From an uncultured Alistipes sp. (GTDB lineage: Bacteria > Bacteroidota > Bacteroidia > Bacteroidales > Rikenellaceae): a stretch of DNA of 64,000 bases. The stretch's first letter is position 1, and each line of letters starts with the position of its first letter. The position numbers were made by a program, and so were the translations under genes. The stretch is taken from NCBI GenBank assembly GCA_900539755.1, contig UQDC01000002.1, positions 62,001 through 126,000 on the forward strand, given 5' to 3'. Under the pieces are notes generated by a model. It had not been told where the DNA came from. It did not search any database and saw only the letters and a list, made by a program, of their open reading frames with translations. This document shows positions 16,626 to 25,546 of this stretch, one piece after another.

Positions 16626-17765
16626 ATGGAAATACTTTTTTTCATTATTGCGGCGTTCTTGTTGTCTGTTGGCACCGGGTGGGTCATCATACCGCGCATT
16701 GTCATGATATCGAAAAAGAAGAGGCTTTTCGATGAGCTCAGTGCCCGTAAATCGCATACAGGTATGGTTCCTCGTTTGGGCGGCGCTTCGTTCTTTCCGA
16801 CCTTCCTTTTTGCTTTTACTTTGACGATGGGCATGCGCTACATCTTTGGATACAATGTGGCTGATGACTATTTTATGGACTCATTGCGTGAGCTGATGTT
16901 CTTATTGGCCGGATCGACTGTACTGTTTTGTGTGGGAATGGCAGACGATTTGACAGGAGTCGGTTATAAGGGTAAATTCTTGGCTCAGACATTGAGTGCA
17001 GTGTTGATCTGCTGTTCTGGAGTCGAAATTACCAGCCTGGATGGATTATTGGGTATCTACGAGATTCCGTATTGGGTGGGAGTCGTTCTGACGGTTTTAG
17101 TTATTGTGTTGTTAGCTAATGCATACAATTTGATCGATGGTATTGATGGCCTCTGTTCAGGACTGTCGTTGCTGGCTTTGTTGACTTTTGGTCTCTGGTT
17201 TATTGTGCATGGAATTTATGTCTATGCAATGATGGCCATGGCTATGGCAGGTGTTGTCTTGGTGTTTTTTTTCTATAATGTTCTGGGAAAACGTTTGAAG
17301 GTTTTTATGGGTGATACCGGTTCGCTCCTTTTAGGCTATTTAATAGCATTTTTGGGTCTCAAATTCTATAGTTTGAATGTATCAGGCGAATTTTTCCGGA
17401 TTAATGCTGCCCCAGCAGTCTTTTTGGGGGTAGTGTCTATTCCTGTATTTGATGTAGTCCGGGTTTTTTGTGCTCGCATGGCTGCAGGACTCTCTCCGTT
17501 CTATCCCGATCGCAGGCATATTCATCACAAGCTTTTAAGAATCGGCTTAACACACTTGCAAAGTGCTATGGTTATTGTACTTTTGCAAGTCGGTTTTATT
17601 TTGCTGAATTTCCTGCTTCGCAATGTTAGTATCAATTTGCTTTTGGCAATTAACATTGCGTTGGGTTTTGCTGTAAATTATCTGCTCAATGTGTTGGGTG
17701 GCCGATACGTGGCACCACAAGTACAACAAAATGTTCCGGAACACGTTGATAAGAGTGATGAATAA
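16626..17765 (+). CDS. wecA: Undecaprenyl-phosphate N-acetylhexosamine-1-phosphate transferase (WecA-like)
   Basis: Encodes 379 residues with about 10-11 membrane helices. It belongs to the MraY/WecA family of inner-membrane enzymes that load a sugar-1-phosphate (usually GlcNAc) from a UDP-sugar onto undecaprenyl phosphate, the first step of polysaccharide repeat assembly. Visible motifs: the Mg-binding GMADDLTGVGYKGK near residue 105, NAYNLIDGIDGLCSGL near 170, MGDTGSLLLGYL near 230, and the cytosolic His motif RRHIHHKLL near 300, the last marking WecA rather than MraY. The start at 16626 is set by the promoter just upstream. The exporter gene follows after 18 nt. It is the only initiating transferase seen in the window, so it may serve the minus-strand capsule locus. 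Confidence 0.88.
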   Translation: MEILFFIIAAFLLSVGTGWVIIPRIVMISKKKRLFDELSARKSHTGMVPRLGGASFFPTFLFAFTLTMGMRYIFGYNVADDYFMDSLRELMFLLAGSTVLFCVGMADDLTGVGYKGKFLAQTLSAVLICCSGVEITSLDGLLGIYEIPYWVGVVLTVLVIVLLANAYNLIDGIDGLCSGLSLLALLTFGLWFIVHGIYVYAMMAMAMAGVVLVFFFYNVLGKRLKVFMGDTGSLLLGYLIAFLGLKFYSLNVSGEFFRINAAPAVFLGVVSIPVFDVVRVFCARMAAGLSPFYPDRRHIHHKLLRIGLTHLQSAMVIVLLQVGFILLNFLLRNVSINLLLAINIALGFAVNYLLNVLGGRYVAPQVQQNVPEHVDKSDE

Positions 17766-17783
17766 TAATACATTCGATATATT

Positions 17784-20192
17784 ATGAATATGATGCACAA
17801 AATCCGTTCGATTCTTGCATTGGCTTTTCTTATTTTGGCTCCGAGTGTAACATGGGGGCAAATCTCGCCTGAGATGATCCAAAAGGCTCGTCAGGCGGGA
17901 GCTACTGATGCTCAGATTCAGGCTGCTTTAAGCGGTGCGAATGCATCTAAGCAGTCGACTCAGCAAAATCGTACAGTGATTAGTGATACCGTTTCAGGAC
18001 GCAAAGAATTGGATTCGGCGATGTTGGCTCAGGTCAATCCAGATGTTTTTCAACATCGTGATTCGATGACAGGACGACAGATAGAGTATGAGATCGTATG
18101 GGAAAATGATAAATTTGTTCGTCGTCCGATCCCTTTGGTATTTGGCCAAGAGATGTTCCAAAATAAAAATCTGACTTTTGCCCCTAATTACAATATGGCT
18201 ACCCCTCCATCTTATGTATTGGGAGCAGGAGATGAAATCGTTGTTGAAGTTTGGGGCCCTTCAGAGTTTGAGGTAAAACAGCGGATCTCTCCAGATGGAA
18301 CGATCAATATTCAAGGTATTGGATTGATTAGCTTGAATGGTCTGACCATGGCAGAAGCTCAGAACAGAATTGCGAACAAAGTGAGCGGTGTTATGGGCGG
18401 TGCCAATGTTAAGGTGTCATTAGGCCAAATCCGAAGTATTAAAGTCAATATTGCTGGTGAAGTAATGGTTCCGGGAACCTATACTTTACCTTCGTTGGCA
18501 TCTGTTTTCAATGCAATCTATTCTGCAGGTGGAGTTAATCGGATCGGCTCTTTGCGTGCAATCAAAGTTTACCGCGATAGCAAAGAGATCGCTACGCTCG
18601 ATGTGTATGACTATTTGATCAATGGTAAGTATGAAACCAATATTCGCCTGGAAGATAACGATATGATCATTGTTCAGCCTTATGACAGTTACGTAACGGT
18701 AACAGGTAAGGTGAAACGTCCTCGTATCTATGAAATGAAGAAAGATGAAACGCTTGATGATCTTTTCAAATACGCAGGTGGATTTACTGGGGACGCTTAT
18801 AATGATAATGTCAACGTGAAACGTAAAACCGGGCGCCAATATAGTATATTGACGGTTGACAATCCTGATTTTGCGGAATTTACAGTCGCTGATGGAGACA
18901 GCGTGATTGTGGATCGTATTTTTGATGAGTTTGCCAATCGGGTTGTAATTCGTGGTGCTGTTTGGCGTCCTGGTGACTATGAGTTGTCCGAACGTACAAA
19001 TACGCTGTCTAAATTGATCGCACGTGCAGAAGGTTTGAAAGGGAATGAGTTTGCACATCGAGGACAGATCACTCGTCAGAAAAGTGATTATACCTATGAA
19101 ATCATTCCTTTTGATGTTAGAGAGGTTGCAACGGGTGCACAAGATATTGAGTTGATGCGTGAGGATTCAATCTATATCCCAACGATTCTAGACTTGCGTG
19201 AAGCGTATACGATTACCATTGGCGGTGAAGTTAATCGACCTGATATACTTGAATATCGTGATGGAATGACTGTCGAGGATGCAATCTTAATGGCAGGAGG
19301 ATTGAAAGAGTCTGCTTCGTACGCAATGGTTGAGGTCGCTCGAAGAATTAAAGATCCTAAATCAACCTCACATACTGATAAGCGAGCGGAGATTTATACA
19401 TTCTCGATTAATGATATGCTTCAAATTTCACCGGAGGCAGAACGCTTTGTCCTTCATCCCTTTGATGAAATTTATGTGCGTCGCTCCCCAGGGTATAGTG
19501 CACAAGAACGTGTATATATTTCGGGAGAGATCCTTTTTGATGGTAATTATGTGTTGGCTACAGCTGGCGAGCGTTTGTCGGATGTCATCAAAAAAGCTGG
19601 AGGTTTTACTCCTGAGGCTTATGTGAAAGGGGCGAGTGTGAAACGCCGTCTGACAGATGATGAACGCATTCAGGTTGAGTCATTACTTAAAATGACTCGT
19701 GAAAGCCGCACAACATCAGGTCGTGATTCTGCTGCATTTGAAAATATTGAAATTCCAGATTATTATCCGGTTGGCGTAGACATCGTGGCTGCATTGAATA
19801 ATCCGGGATGCAGTGAGGATATTGTTTTACGTGATGGTGACCAGATTTTTGTTCCAAAATATAATGGAACGGTCAAAATTTCTGGAGCGGTCAATTATCC
19901 AAACTCTGTAGTATTTACGAAAAGTAAACTAAAAGAGTACATTTCTCAAGCTGGAGGTTATAAACAAGTGGCACGTCGTCGTCCTTTCGTTATATATATG
20001 AATGGACAAGTTGCCTCGACACGTACCGGTTTCTTCTGTAAACGTTACCCGAAGATAGAGCCTGGTTGCCAAATTATTGTACCGCAAAAGATTATCAAAG
20101 AAGGTCGTGGTATGGCTGGTGTGATGAGTATGGTTACTTCAACGGCATCTTTGGCTGCTGTGATAGCTTCTTTAGTTAATATTGCAAAGTAG
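17784..20192 (+). CDS. SLBB-domain polysaccharide export protein (Wza-like)
   Basis: Encodes 802 residues, about twice the length of classical Wza. A cleavable signal ends near residue 26 (SVTWGQ), with no lipobox Cys. A helical pro-region, then the Poly_export domain near 140-215 (YVLGAGDEIVVEVWGPSEF), then a chain of SLBB beta-grasp repeats recognisable by recurrent V-x-G-x-V-x-x-P-G-x-Y/F segments (about 222, 300, 390, 475, 595, 690). The C-terminus has a hydrophobic alanine-rich stretch (GVMSMVTSTASLAAVIASL) that may be the membrane-spanning helix. Such proteins form the outer-membrane channel for capsule or exopolysaccharide. It is cotranscribed with the WecA-like gene; no Wzc-type tyrosine kinase follows it. 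Confidence 0.88.
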   Translation: MNMMHKIRSILALAFLILAPSVTWGQISPEMIQKARQAGATDAQIQAALSGANASKQSTQQNRTVISDTVSGRKELDSAMLAQVNPDVFQHRDSMTGRQIEYEIVWENDKFVRRPIPLVFGQEMFQNKNLTFAPNYNMATPPSYVLGAGDEIVVEVWGPSEFEVKQRISPDGTINIQGIGLISLNGLTMAEAQNRIANKVSGVMGGANVKVSLGQIRSIKVNIAGEVMVPGTYTLPSLASVFNAIYSAGGVNRIGSLRAIKVYRDSKEIATLDVYDYLINGKYETNIRLEDNDMIIVQPYDSYVTVTGKVKRPRIYEMKKDETLDDLFKYAGGFTGDAYNDNVNVKRKTGRQYSILTVDNPDFAEFTVADGDSVIVDRIFDEFANRVVIRGAVWRPGDYELSERTNTLSKLIARAEGLKGNEFAHRGQITRQKSDYTYEIIPFDVREVATGAQDIELMREDSIYIPTILDLREAYTITIGGEVNRPDILEYRDGMTVEDAILMAGGLKESASYAMVEVARRIKDPKSTSHTDKRAEIYTFSINDMLQISPEAERFVLHPFDEIYVRRSPGYSAQERVYISGEILFDGNYVLATAGERLSDVIKKAGGFTPEAYVKGASVKRRLTDDERIQVESLLKMTRESRTTSGRDSAAFENIEIPDYYPVGVDIVAALNNPGCSEDIVLRDGDQIFVPKYNGTVKISGAVNYPNSVVFTKSKLKEYISQAGGYKQVARRRPFVIYMNGQVASTRTGFFCKRYPKIEPGCQIIVPQKIIKEGRGMAGVMSMVTSTASLAAVIASLVNIAK

Positions 20193-20221
20193 CTACATAT
20201 TCTCGTCGAAAATTGGTCTGT

Positions 20222-20257
20222 AAGCCTGCACAGAGTGCAGGCTTTCTTTGTTTTTTT
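20222..20257 (+). terminator. Terminator after SLBB export gene
   Basis: A perfect 9-bp stem pairs 20222-20230 with 20236-20244 around a 5-nt loop, followed by a T-rich tail with T7 at 20251-20257. It lies 30 nt after the stop. Confidence 0.85.
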
Positions 20258-20335
20258 CAAAGATTATTCGTACTCTTGTACTTGATTTTGATTTGTCTAT
20301 AATCATTTGTCAACATAAACGTTAAAGCAAGTATT

Positions 20336-21343
20336 ATGGTTAATTACAAAGATCTTGGCCTTGTCAATACACGTGACATGTTTGCACGTGCTATTAAAGG
20401 TGGTTACGCTATCCCAGCGTTCAACTTCAATAATATGGAGCAGTTGCAGGCTATTATCCAGGCTTGTGCTGAAACCAAATCTCCGGTAATCCTTCAGGTG
20501 TCAAAAGGTGCTCGTCAGTATGCTAACCAAACGCTGTTACGCTATATGGCAGAAGGTGCTGTTGAGTATGCAAAAGAGCTTGGTTTGGCTCATCCTGAGA
20601 TTGTTTTGCACCTCGATCACGGTGATTCTTTTGAGCTCTGCAAGTCTTGCATTGATATGGGCTTCTCTTCAGTAATGATCGATGGTTCTCATCTGCCTTA
20701 CGAAGAAAATGTTGCCTTGACGAAAAAGGTCGTTGATTATGCTCATCAGTTTGATGTAACTGTTGAAGGAGAGCTCGGCGTTTTGGCAGGTGTAGAAGAT
20801 GAGGTTAGTGCAGAACACCACACATACACCAATCCTGAAGAGGTTATCGATTTTGCTACTCGCACTGGTTGTGATTCATTGGCAATCTCGATCGGAACTT
20901 CGCATGGAGCATACAAGTTCAAACCGGAACAGTGTCATGTAGATCCCGCAACAGGTCGTTTGGTTCCTCCTCCTCTGGAATTTGCTGTTTTGGATGCTGT
21001 TATGGAGAAATTGCCTGGTTTCCCGATCGTATTGCACGGTTCTTCTTCAGTTCCTCAGGAAGAGGTTGACATCATTAATAAATATGGAGGAAAACTGGAG
21101 GCTGCTATCGGTATTCCTGAAGATCAATTACGCAAGGCTGCAAAATCTGCGGTTTGCAAAATCAATATCGACTCAGACAGCCGTTTGGCTATGACTTCTG
21201 CAATTCGCAAGGTGTTTGCTGAGAAACCAGCTGAGTTCGACCCTCGTAAATATCTTGGTCCAGCTCGTGATAACATGAAGAAATTGTACGAACACAAGAT
21301 TATCAATGTGCTGGGTTCTGCTGGTAAGTTAGCGCAAGAATAG
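20336..21343 (+). CDS. fba: Class II fructose-bisphosphate aldolase
   Basis: Encodes 335 residues. The zinc-dependent enzyme reversibly splits fructose 1,6-bisphosphate into dihydroxyacetone phosphate and glyceraldehyde 3-phosphate in glycolysis and gluconeogenesis. The class II signature is clear: VLHLDHGDSFELC (metal His, catalytic Asp) near 82-94, SSVMIDGSHLPYEENV near 102-117, then a G-E-L-G segment near 145, and the phosphate-binding loops SIGTSHGAYK and LHGSSSVP. The class IIB-like length matches other Bacteroidales aldolases. It stands alone between two terminators, separating the wecA-export operon from the capsule locus. Confidence 0.95.
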   Translation: MVNYKDLGLVNTRDMFARAIKGGYAIPAFNFNNMEQLQAIIQACAETKSPVILQVSKGARQYANQTLLRYMAEGAVEYAKELGLAHPEIVLHLDHGDSFELCKSCIDMGFSSVMIDGSHLPYEENVALTKKVVDYAHQFDVTVEGELGVLAGVEDEVSAEHHTYTNPEEVIDFATRTGCDSLAISIGTSHGAYKFKPEQCHVDPATGRLVPPPLEFAVLDAVMEKLPGFPIVLHGSSSVPQEEVDIINKYGGKLEAAIGIPEDQLRKAAKSAVCKINIDSDSRLAMTSAIRKVFAEKPAEFDPRKYLGPARDNMKKLYEHKIINVLGSAGKLAQE

Positions 21344-21360
21344 TATTGCTTTAGACTTAA

Positions 21361-21411
21361 AATATTAAGCGGGGACTACGAACTTATTATTCACAGTCTC
21401 CGCTTAATATT
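21361..21411 (+). terminator. Terminator after fba
   Basis: 17-base arms 21361-21377 and 21395-21411 pair with a single G-U, around a 17-nt loop, ending in a T-rich tail. It starts 17 nt after the aldolase stop. Confidence 0.75.
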
Positions 21412-22007
21412 TTATATATATGCGCTATTGAATATTGACTGAATCAATAGAATAGCATAGGTTTATAATGTGTGGTTTTTATAAAATGTATACATAATAT
21501 TGTATTAATTTTATATGACATTTTCGAGTAGATATTGTAATTTTAGTGTTTAGTTGTTTGCATTTGGGATACCTGTTGTTTAGTATGTTAGTGATCGTTC
21601 GTAAGGCTAGTCCTTTATTGTGATGAGGGGCTGAATTTATTAAAAGTGGTTTGAGTATTCTATCCTTGTAATTCCCAGTAAACAGTTTGACGTCATTATA
21701 TAGCTGCATGATATCTGTGTACTTCATGCGTCCGATATCATATGTGAAAGTGGGCTGAACAACATAACCATTGCTACAATGTGTATTATCCCTATTACCA
21801 TGTCCTTTTTCGGTTAAGTCAAATATACCTCGATCAATAATCTGCTTCTATGTAGCTTTGATCATTTTGTTATTGTCTTCTTATATGATAAATGCAGCCC
21901 TTTGGTGTCGACCTTTTGAATGGGCGATATAACTACAAGTAATGTCCAACCAATATCTGATATTGACAAAAAATTGTCCTTGCAATGTTTTGATAATTCC
22001 AGTTGCA
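21412..22007 (-). pseudogene. Decayed ORF at the end of the capsule locus
   Basis: Roughly 530 bp after the last glycosyltransferase keep one minus-strand reading frame that looks protein-like but is broken by TAA (21881-21883) and TAG (21848-21850). The readable segments run from about 22007 to 21884 (containing FVNIRYWLDITCSYIAHSKG) and from 21847 to 21479 (beginning KQIIDRGIFDLTEKGHGN, later NGYVVQPTFTYDIGRM and NSAPHHNKGLALRTI). No start codon is evident. The composition and position suggest a remnant of a former capsule-locus gene, but I do not recognise the family. The last 80 codons alone form an open frame from an internal Met, which could be mistaken for a gene. Confidence 0.45.
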
Positions 22008-23084
22008 CTAATATACAGCCTCATATTGGGCTGCTATTGTTTTCCATCTATATTCCCTTTGTGCTATGACTTTCATTGTATCACCACATAAGTTGTTACA
22101 CTGGAGTAGCTTAACAAGCTCTTCCTTATTTTTCCAATAATAAGCCTGATTTTGTGTACTTGCACGGTTATATATTACGTCAAAGCATAAGATGGGACAG
22201 CCGAAGAACATAGCTTCAACTAATGAAGGGTTAGTTCCACCTGCACTGTGACCGTGAATATACATTCCAGCATTCTTTCTTAATGCATAAAGGATGTCAA
22301 TATCGTATATGGGATCTTGAATGACAATATTTGTAAATTTACTGTATTTGTCTTTTAAATTTCGACCATACTCACTACGATCCCAATTTCCGATAAAGAG
22401 TAGTTTCTTATCAAGCTGAGAAAACGCCTCGAGTATATAATGACAATTATTTTCTGGTTCTATTCTGCAGACAGTTATTGCATAGTTATTGGGCGTCAAT
22501 GAGAATCTTTCTAAAACCTTTGTCTCAAAATTGGAATCGATATCTTCTCGAAGCACATGGTCACCACCATATGCAATGAGTACGGAATCTTTTCTATATT
22601 CTTTTTTTACGTAATCTTGTATACCTTTATTGTCTGCAATTACGATATCAGCATATTTTACAGCTATCTTTTCTGACAGTTTTAAGTACCATCGTGCAAT
22701 CTTACCCCATTTGTCTCTACGGTGTTCTAGGCCATCAATATTGATTACGAGTTTCTTTTTGGAGAATAATCTTAAAAAAGGGAGTATCAAGGTGCCCGAT
22801 ATTCCTAAAATTAAAATTACATCAGTGTCTTTGGGAACTTTTAATAGACTCAGCATGTCGTAAGGTATACTTTGAATACCATTGGCACTGAGTGGTATAT
22901 ATTTAAGTTGTGCACCTTTGTATTCAGTTATTTTCTGGGGGAGATCTTTTTGACTACAAAATACCGTGTAATGAATATTAGGTGATTTATTTTCTCCGAT
23001 GATGTTTTCAACAAGAGATTCGAACCCTCCATATCTTGCAGGCACACCCTGGATGCCAATAATTGTAATATTTTTTGATTTCAT
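22008..23084 (-). CDS. GT4 glycosyltransferase with DUF1972-type N-terminus
   Basis: Encodes 358 residues from the ATG at 23084, which overlaps the upstream stop as ATGA; the longer frame is rejected. The opening ITIIGIQGVPARYGGFESLVENI is the mark of the DUF1972/rhamnosyltransferase-like GT4 group, which transfers sugars (often rhamnose) from nucleotide donors during capsule or O-antigen assembly. The C-terminal half has the GT-B donor-site pattern: CRIEPENNCHYILEAFSQL, then HGHSAGGTNPSLVEAMFFGCPIL with the donor-binding Glu. Cytoplasmic or peripheral to the inner membrane. dTDP-rhamnose made by the rml genes of this locus is a plausible donor (inference). Confidence 0.88.
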   Translation of the reverse strand: MKSKNITIIGIQGVPARYGGFESLVENIIGENKSPNIHYTVFCSQKDLPQKITEYKGAQLKYIPLSANGIQSIPYDMLSLLKVPKDTDVILILGISGTLILPFLRLFSKKKLVINIDGLEHRRDKWGKIARWYLKLSEKIAVKYADIVIADNKGIQDYVKKEYRKDSVLIAYGGDHVLREDIDSNFETKVLERFSLTPNNYAITVCRIEPENNCHYILEAFSQLDKKLLFIGNWDRSEYGRNLKDKYSKFTNIVIQDPIYDIDILYALRKNAGMYIHGHSAGGTNPSLVEAMFFGCPILCFDVIYNRASTQNQAYYWKNKEELVKLLQCNNLCGDTMKVIAQREYRWKTIAAQYEAVY

Positions 23085-23539
23085 GAACGTTTTTTTATGA
23101 ATTTTGCTGGATTTCCTGCCCAAACTTCGTTTGAGGGAATGTCACAGGTTACAATACTGCCTGCTCCAATAACAGCATTGTCTCCAATTTTGACGGCATT
23201 AACAATAAGGGTATTCATTCCAATAAAAACATTATTGCCAATGTCCACATTCCCTAAGTAGAAAAGAGCATCATTAACTGAGTAGAAATGTGACAAAATG
23301 CACGTTCCTGTCGTAATAATTGCGCCATTGCCTATTGTTATAAGTTCTGGATGAATACCGTCAAAAACGACATTAGCTCCAATAAACGCTTTCCCTTGTA
23401 TATTTACTCCTCCCCATTTTAACATTTTTAAACGTATTTTCCAATGTAGGATTGAGGATGTTGATAGCGTGATCATACATTTTCGCCATATTCGTAACAA
23501 CGAATAATCTGCTGTTGCTACAATACGTTTTTCGTTCAT
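23081..23539 (-). CDS. Left-handed beta-helix acyltransferase
   Basis: Encodes 152 residues with hexapeptide repeats ([LIV]-G-x-x-x-x) from about residue 55 onward: IGANVVFDGI, IGNGAIITTG, IGNNVFIGMN, IGDNAVIGAGSIVT, ending in the classical WAGNPAKFIKKR. This is the serine acetyltransferase / colanic acid acetyltransferase type, probably O-acetylating a sugar of the polysaccharide using acetyl-CoA. A basic, helical N-terminus of about 45 residues precedes the helix. Its stop overlaps the start of the downstream GT4 gene by four bases, showing coupling. Confidence 0.85.
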   Translation of the reverse strand: MNEKRIVATADYSLLRIWRKCMITLSTSSILHWKIRLKMLKWGGVNIQGKAFIGANVVFDGIHPELITIGNGAIITTGTCILSHFYSVNDALFYLGNVDIGNNVFIGMNTLIVNAVKIGDNAVIGAGSIVTCDIPSNEVWAGNPAKFIKKRS

Positions 23540-23773
23540 CCTGTACTTTTATTTAAAAGTTTTTATAATCATATTTCTAATAAAAGAGTTTCGTAATATA
23601 TTTCATTACAAGTCTTATCCTTTAAAAAAATCATAATTTATTTTTAGGTGTCGTCTCGTTTAATAATGCGCTTTGTAAAAGCTTACTTATTTGATGTCAT
23701 ATCTTCACCTAAAGGCTCCATACTGCCATAATTTGTGAGGATTCTAGGTGTCTTCACAAGCTAATGTTTAGTC

Positions 23774-24853
23774 TTAATTATTGCAGAGATAGTGTTCAAT
23801 TTCATTACACATTATAATAGAGTTAAATTGTGCAGCTTTATTTATAGCTGATTTTGAAAAATTATCATATTGTATTGGATTTTGCATCAGTTCATTTATT
23901 CTTGATTTGATTTCATTAATATTTTGTGTGTCAACATGATATCCGTTAACCCCGTTGTCTATGACTTCTGTTGGACCGCCAATATTGGGCCCTATAACAG
24001 GTACTCCGTACGTCATTGCTTCCAAAATCGTTAGTCCAAAGGTTTCTATCCATGTGTCTGTATGTGAAAGTTGAAGCAATATCTTCGCCTGCTGATAGAA
24101 CTTGTGTAAATTTGTTTGTGTAGTGTATATGTGGATATTCGCTCCACACGTTATTTCTGATTTAAATTTATCAACTTCTTGTTGTGTCGCACTGACTACA
24201 AGTACAAATTGGTATTGAGGGAGTTGTTGTGACAGCTCGATGAATTCATAAATTCCTTTGTAACGTCTAAGTGAACATATCATTAAGATATTGTCTTGTT
24301 CGTGTTTATGGGAACAAGATAAATACTGTTTAGCTTCAGCAATAAATTGATTGTCGATGGCATCATAGATAACTTTATATGGCTTATTTGTTGGGGTTAT
24401 TTTTTGTATGTATTTTGATACAAAAATAGATTTTTCGTTGCAGTATCTATATGTTGTGCGATATATGTTGAATAATGGTTTTTTTAATAACATATTTTCA
24501 TGAATATGGTAAATGCGTTCTTTATTGGTGAGTTTACATGCCCAGGCAGCTCCTATCGGGGTAATTGTATTTATGTAAAAAATTGTATTATGCGATTTGT
24601 AACCAAGTATTTTAAAAAATAGCCATATTTGATAAAATGCAAAATTGATTAGTGTTTTTAATTTTGAAGGTGACCATTGGTAATGGTTGTTAATATATGT
24701 TGCTCCTGGGATATTTGATAAAAAGCCTGGGCCTTTACTTGTGATTATTGTTACACTATATCCTTTTTCAATTAAATCTGTAGCTAAAATTGCTAATATT
24801 TTAGGACTCCCAGAAAAGTTATTAAGAGTGTGAATTAAGATTATCCGTTTCAT
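23774..24853 (-). CDS. GT4 family glycosyltransferase
   Basis: Encodes 359 residues with the GT-B fold. The N-terminal acceptor domain opens IILIHTLNNFSGSPKILAILA with the Gly-Ser loop, and the donor domain shows ICSLRRYKGIYEFIELSQQL and the EX7E-like segment ETFGLTILEAMTYGVPVIG near 275-295. This identifies a retaining glycosyltransferase of family 4; donor and acceptor cannot be read. It belongs to the capsule locus, 10 nt after the next acyltransferase gene on the same strand. A 234-bp gap separates it from the following small acyltransferase gene; nothing is seen in that gap. Confidence 0.88.
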   Translation of the reverse strand: MKRIILIHTLNNFSGSPKILAILATDLIEKGYSVTIITSKGPGFLSNIPGATYINNHYQWSPSKLKTLINFAFYQIWLFFKILGYKSHNTIFYINTITPIGAAWACKLTNKERIYHIHENMLLKKPLFNIYRTTYRYCNEKSIFVSKYIQKITPTNKPYKVIYDAIDNQFIAEAKQYLSCSHKHEQDNILMICSLRRYKGIYEFIELSQQLPQYQFVLVVSATQQEVDKFKSEITCGANIHIYTTQTNLHKFYQQAKILLQLSHTDTWIETFGLTILEAMTYGVPVIGPNIGGPTEVIDNGVNGYHVDTQNINEIKSRINELMQNPIQYDNFSKSAINKAAQFNSIIMCNEIEHYLCNN

Positions 24854-24862
24854 GTGTTTAAA

Positions 24863-25546
24863 TTAACGATTTTTAATAATTCTAGCTGGAACACCTCCGA
24901 TTACAACGTTGTCAGGAAATATTCCTGAGACAACAGCTCCTGCAGCAATAACACATCCGTTCCCAATTTGTGTTCCATCTAAAATTGTGGCTTTTGCTCC
25001 TATCCAACAATTTTGTCCAATCTTTATTCCTTTTCTATTAACACCTTGTAGTCTGATTGGGATGTCATGTACTTGAAAATTGTGGTTTTCAGAATGAAAA
25101 CTCACATAGTTGCCAATGATGGTATCATCTCCGATTTCAATTCCTCCAGCACAACCCCAAAATCCATGAGTCCCCATCCCGACGTTATTCCCAACTTTTA
25201 AACCTTTCCCAATGTTCGTGATAGTTCCACTACATTCAATGTTGGTGTGTTTGCCGATGGAGACATTGTTGCCTAATGTAATCCCTTCATGAGATAATGC
25301 GTCAATGTAGCAATTTTTATCAATGGAGCTTCCTTTGCCAATGCGGATTTTTGATTTGCATTTTATAGTAGTATGTCCTGCTATAAATATAATACCATCT
25401 TTGTTTAGTCTTAGCAGACTCCCTCTAATGGCCATTATAATTCTTGTAATAATTAATTGTAGTAGGTAAGTCGTTGGTATGGATGGATCGATTTGGTATG
25501 ACGAACCTTTTATTTTAGTGACAATTTTGTTAACAATTGTACGCAT
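24863..25546 (-). CDS. Left-handed beta-helix acyltransferase (WcaF/LacA-like)
   Basis: Encodes 227 residues. About ten hexapeptide coils run from residue 55 to 210 (for example IGKGSSIDKNC, LGNNVSIGKHTNIE, IGDDTIIGNYVSF, IGQNCWIGAKATI), ending VVIGGVPARIIKNR. The His-rich loop SFHSENHNFQ near residue 150 carries the catalytic His expected in LacA/Maa-type acetyltransferases. The N-terminal 45 residues include a short hydrophobic stretch. Presumably acetylates the repeat unit. It abuts the polymerase gene with no intergenic base. Confidence 0.87.
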   Translation of the reverse strand: MRTIVNKIVTKIKGSSYQIDPSIPTTYLLQLIITRIIMAIRGSLLRLNKDGIIFIAGHTTIKCKSKIRIGKGSSIDKNCYIDALSHEGITLGNNVSIGKHTNIECSGTITNIGKGLKVGNNVGMGTHGFWGCAGGIEIGDDTIIGNYVSFHSENHNFQVHDIPIRLQGVNRKGIKIGQNCWIGAKATILDGTQIGNGCVIAAGAVVSGIFPDNVVIGGVPARIIKNR

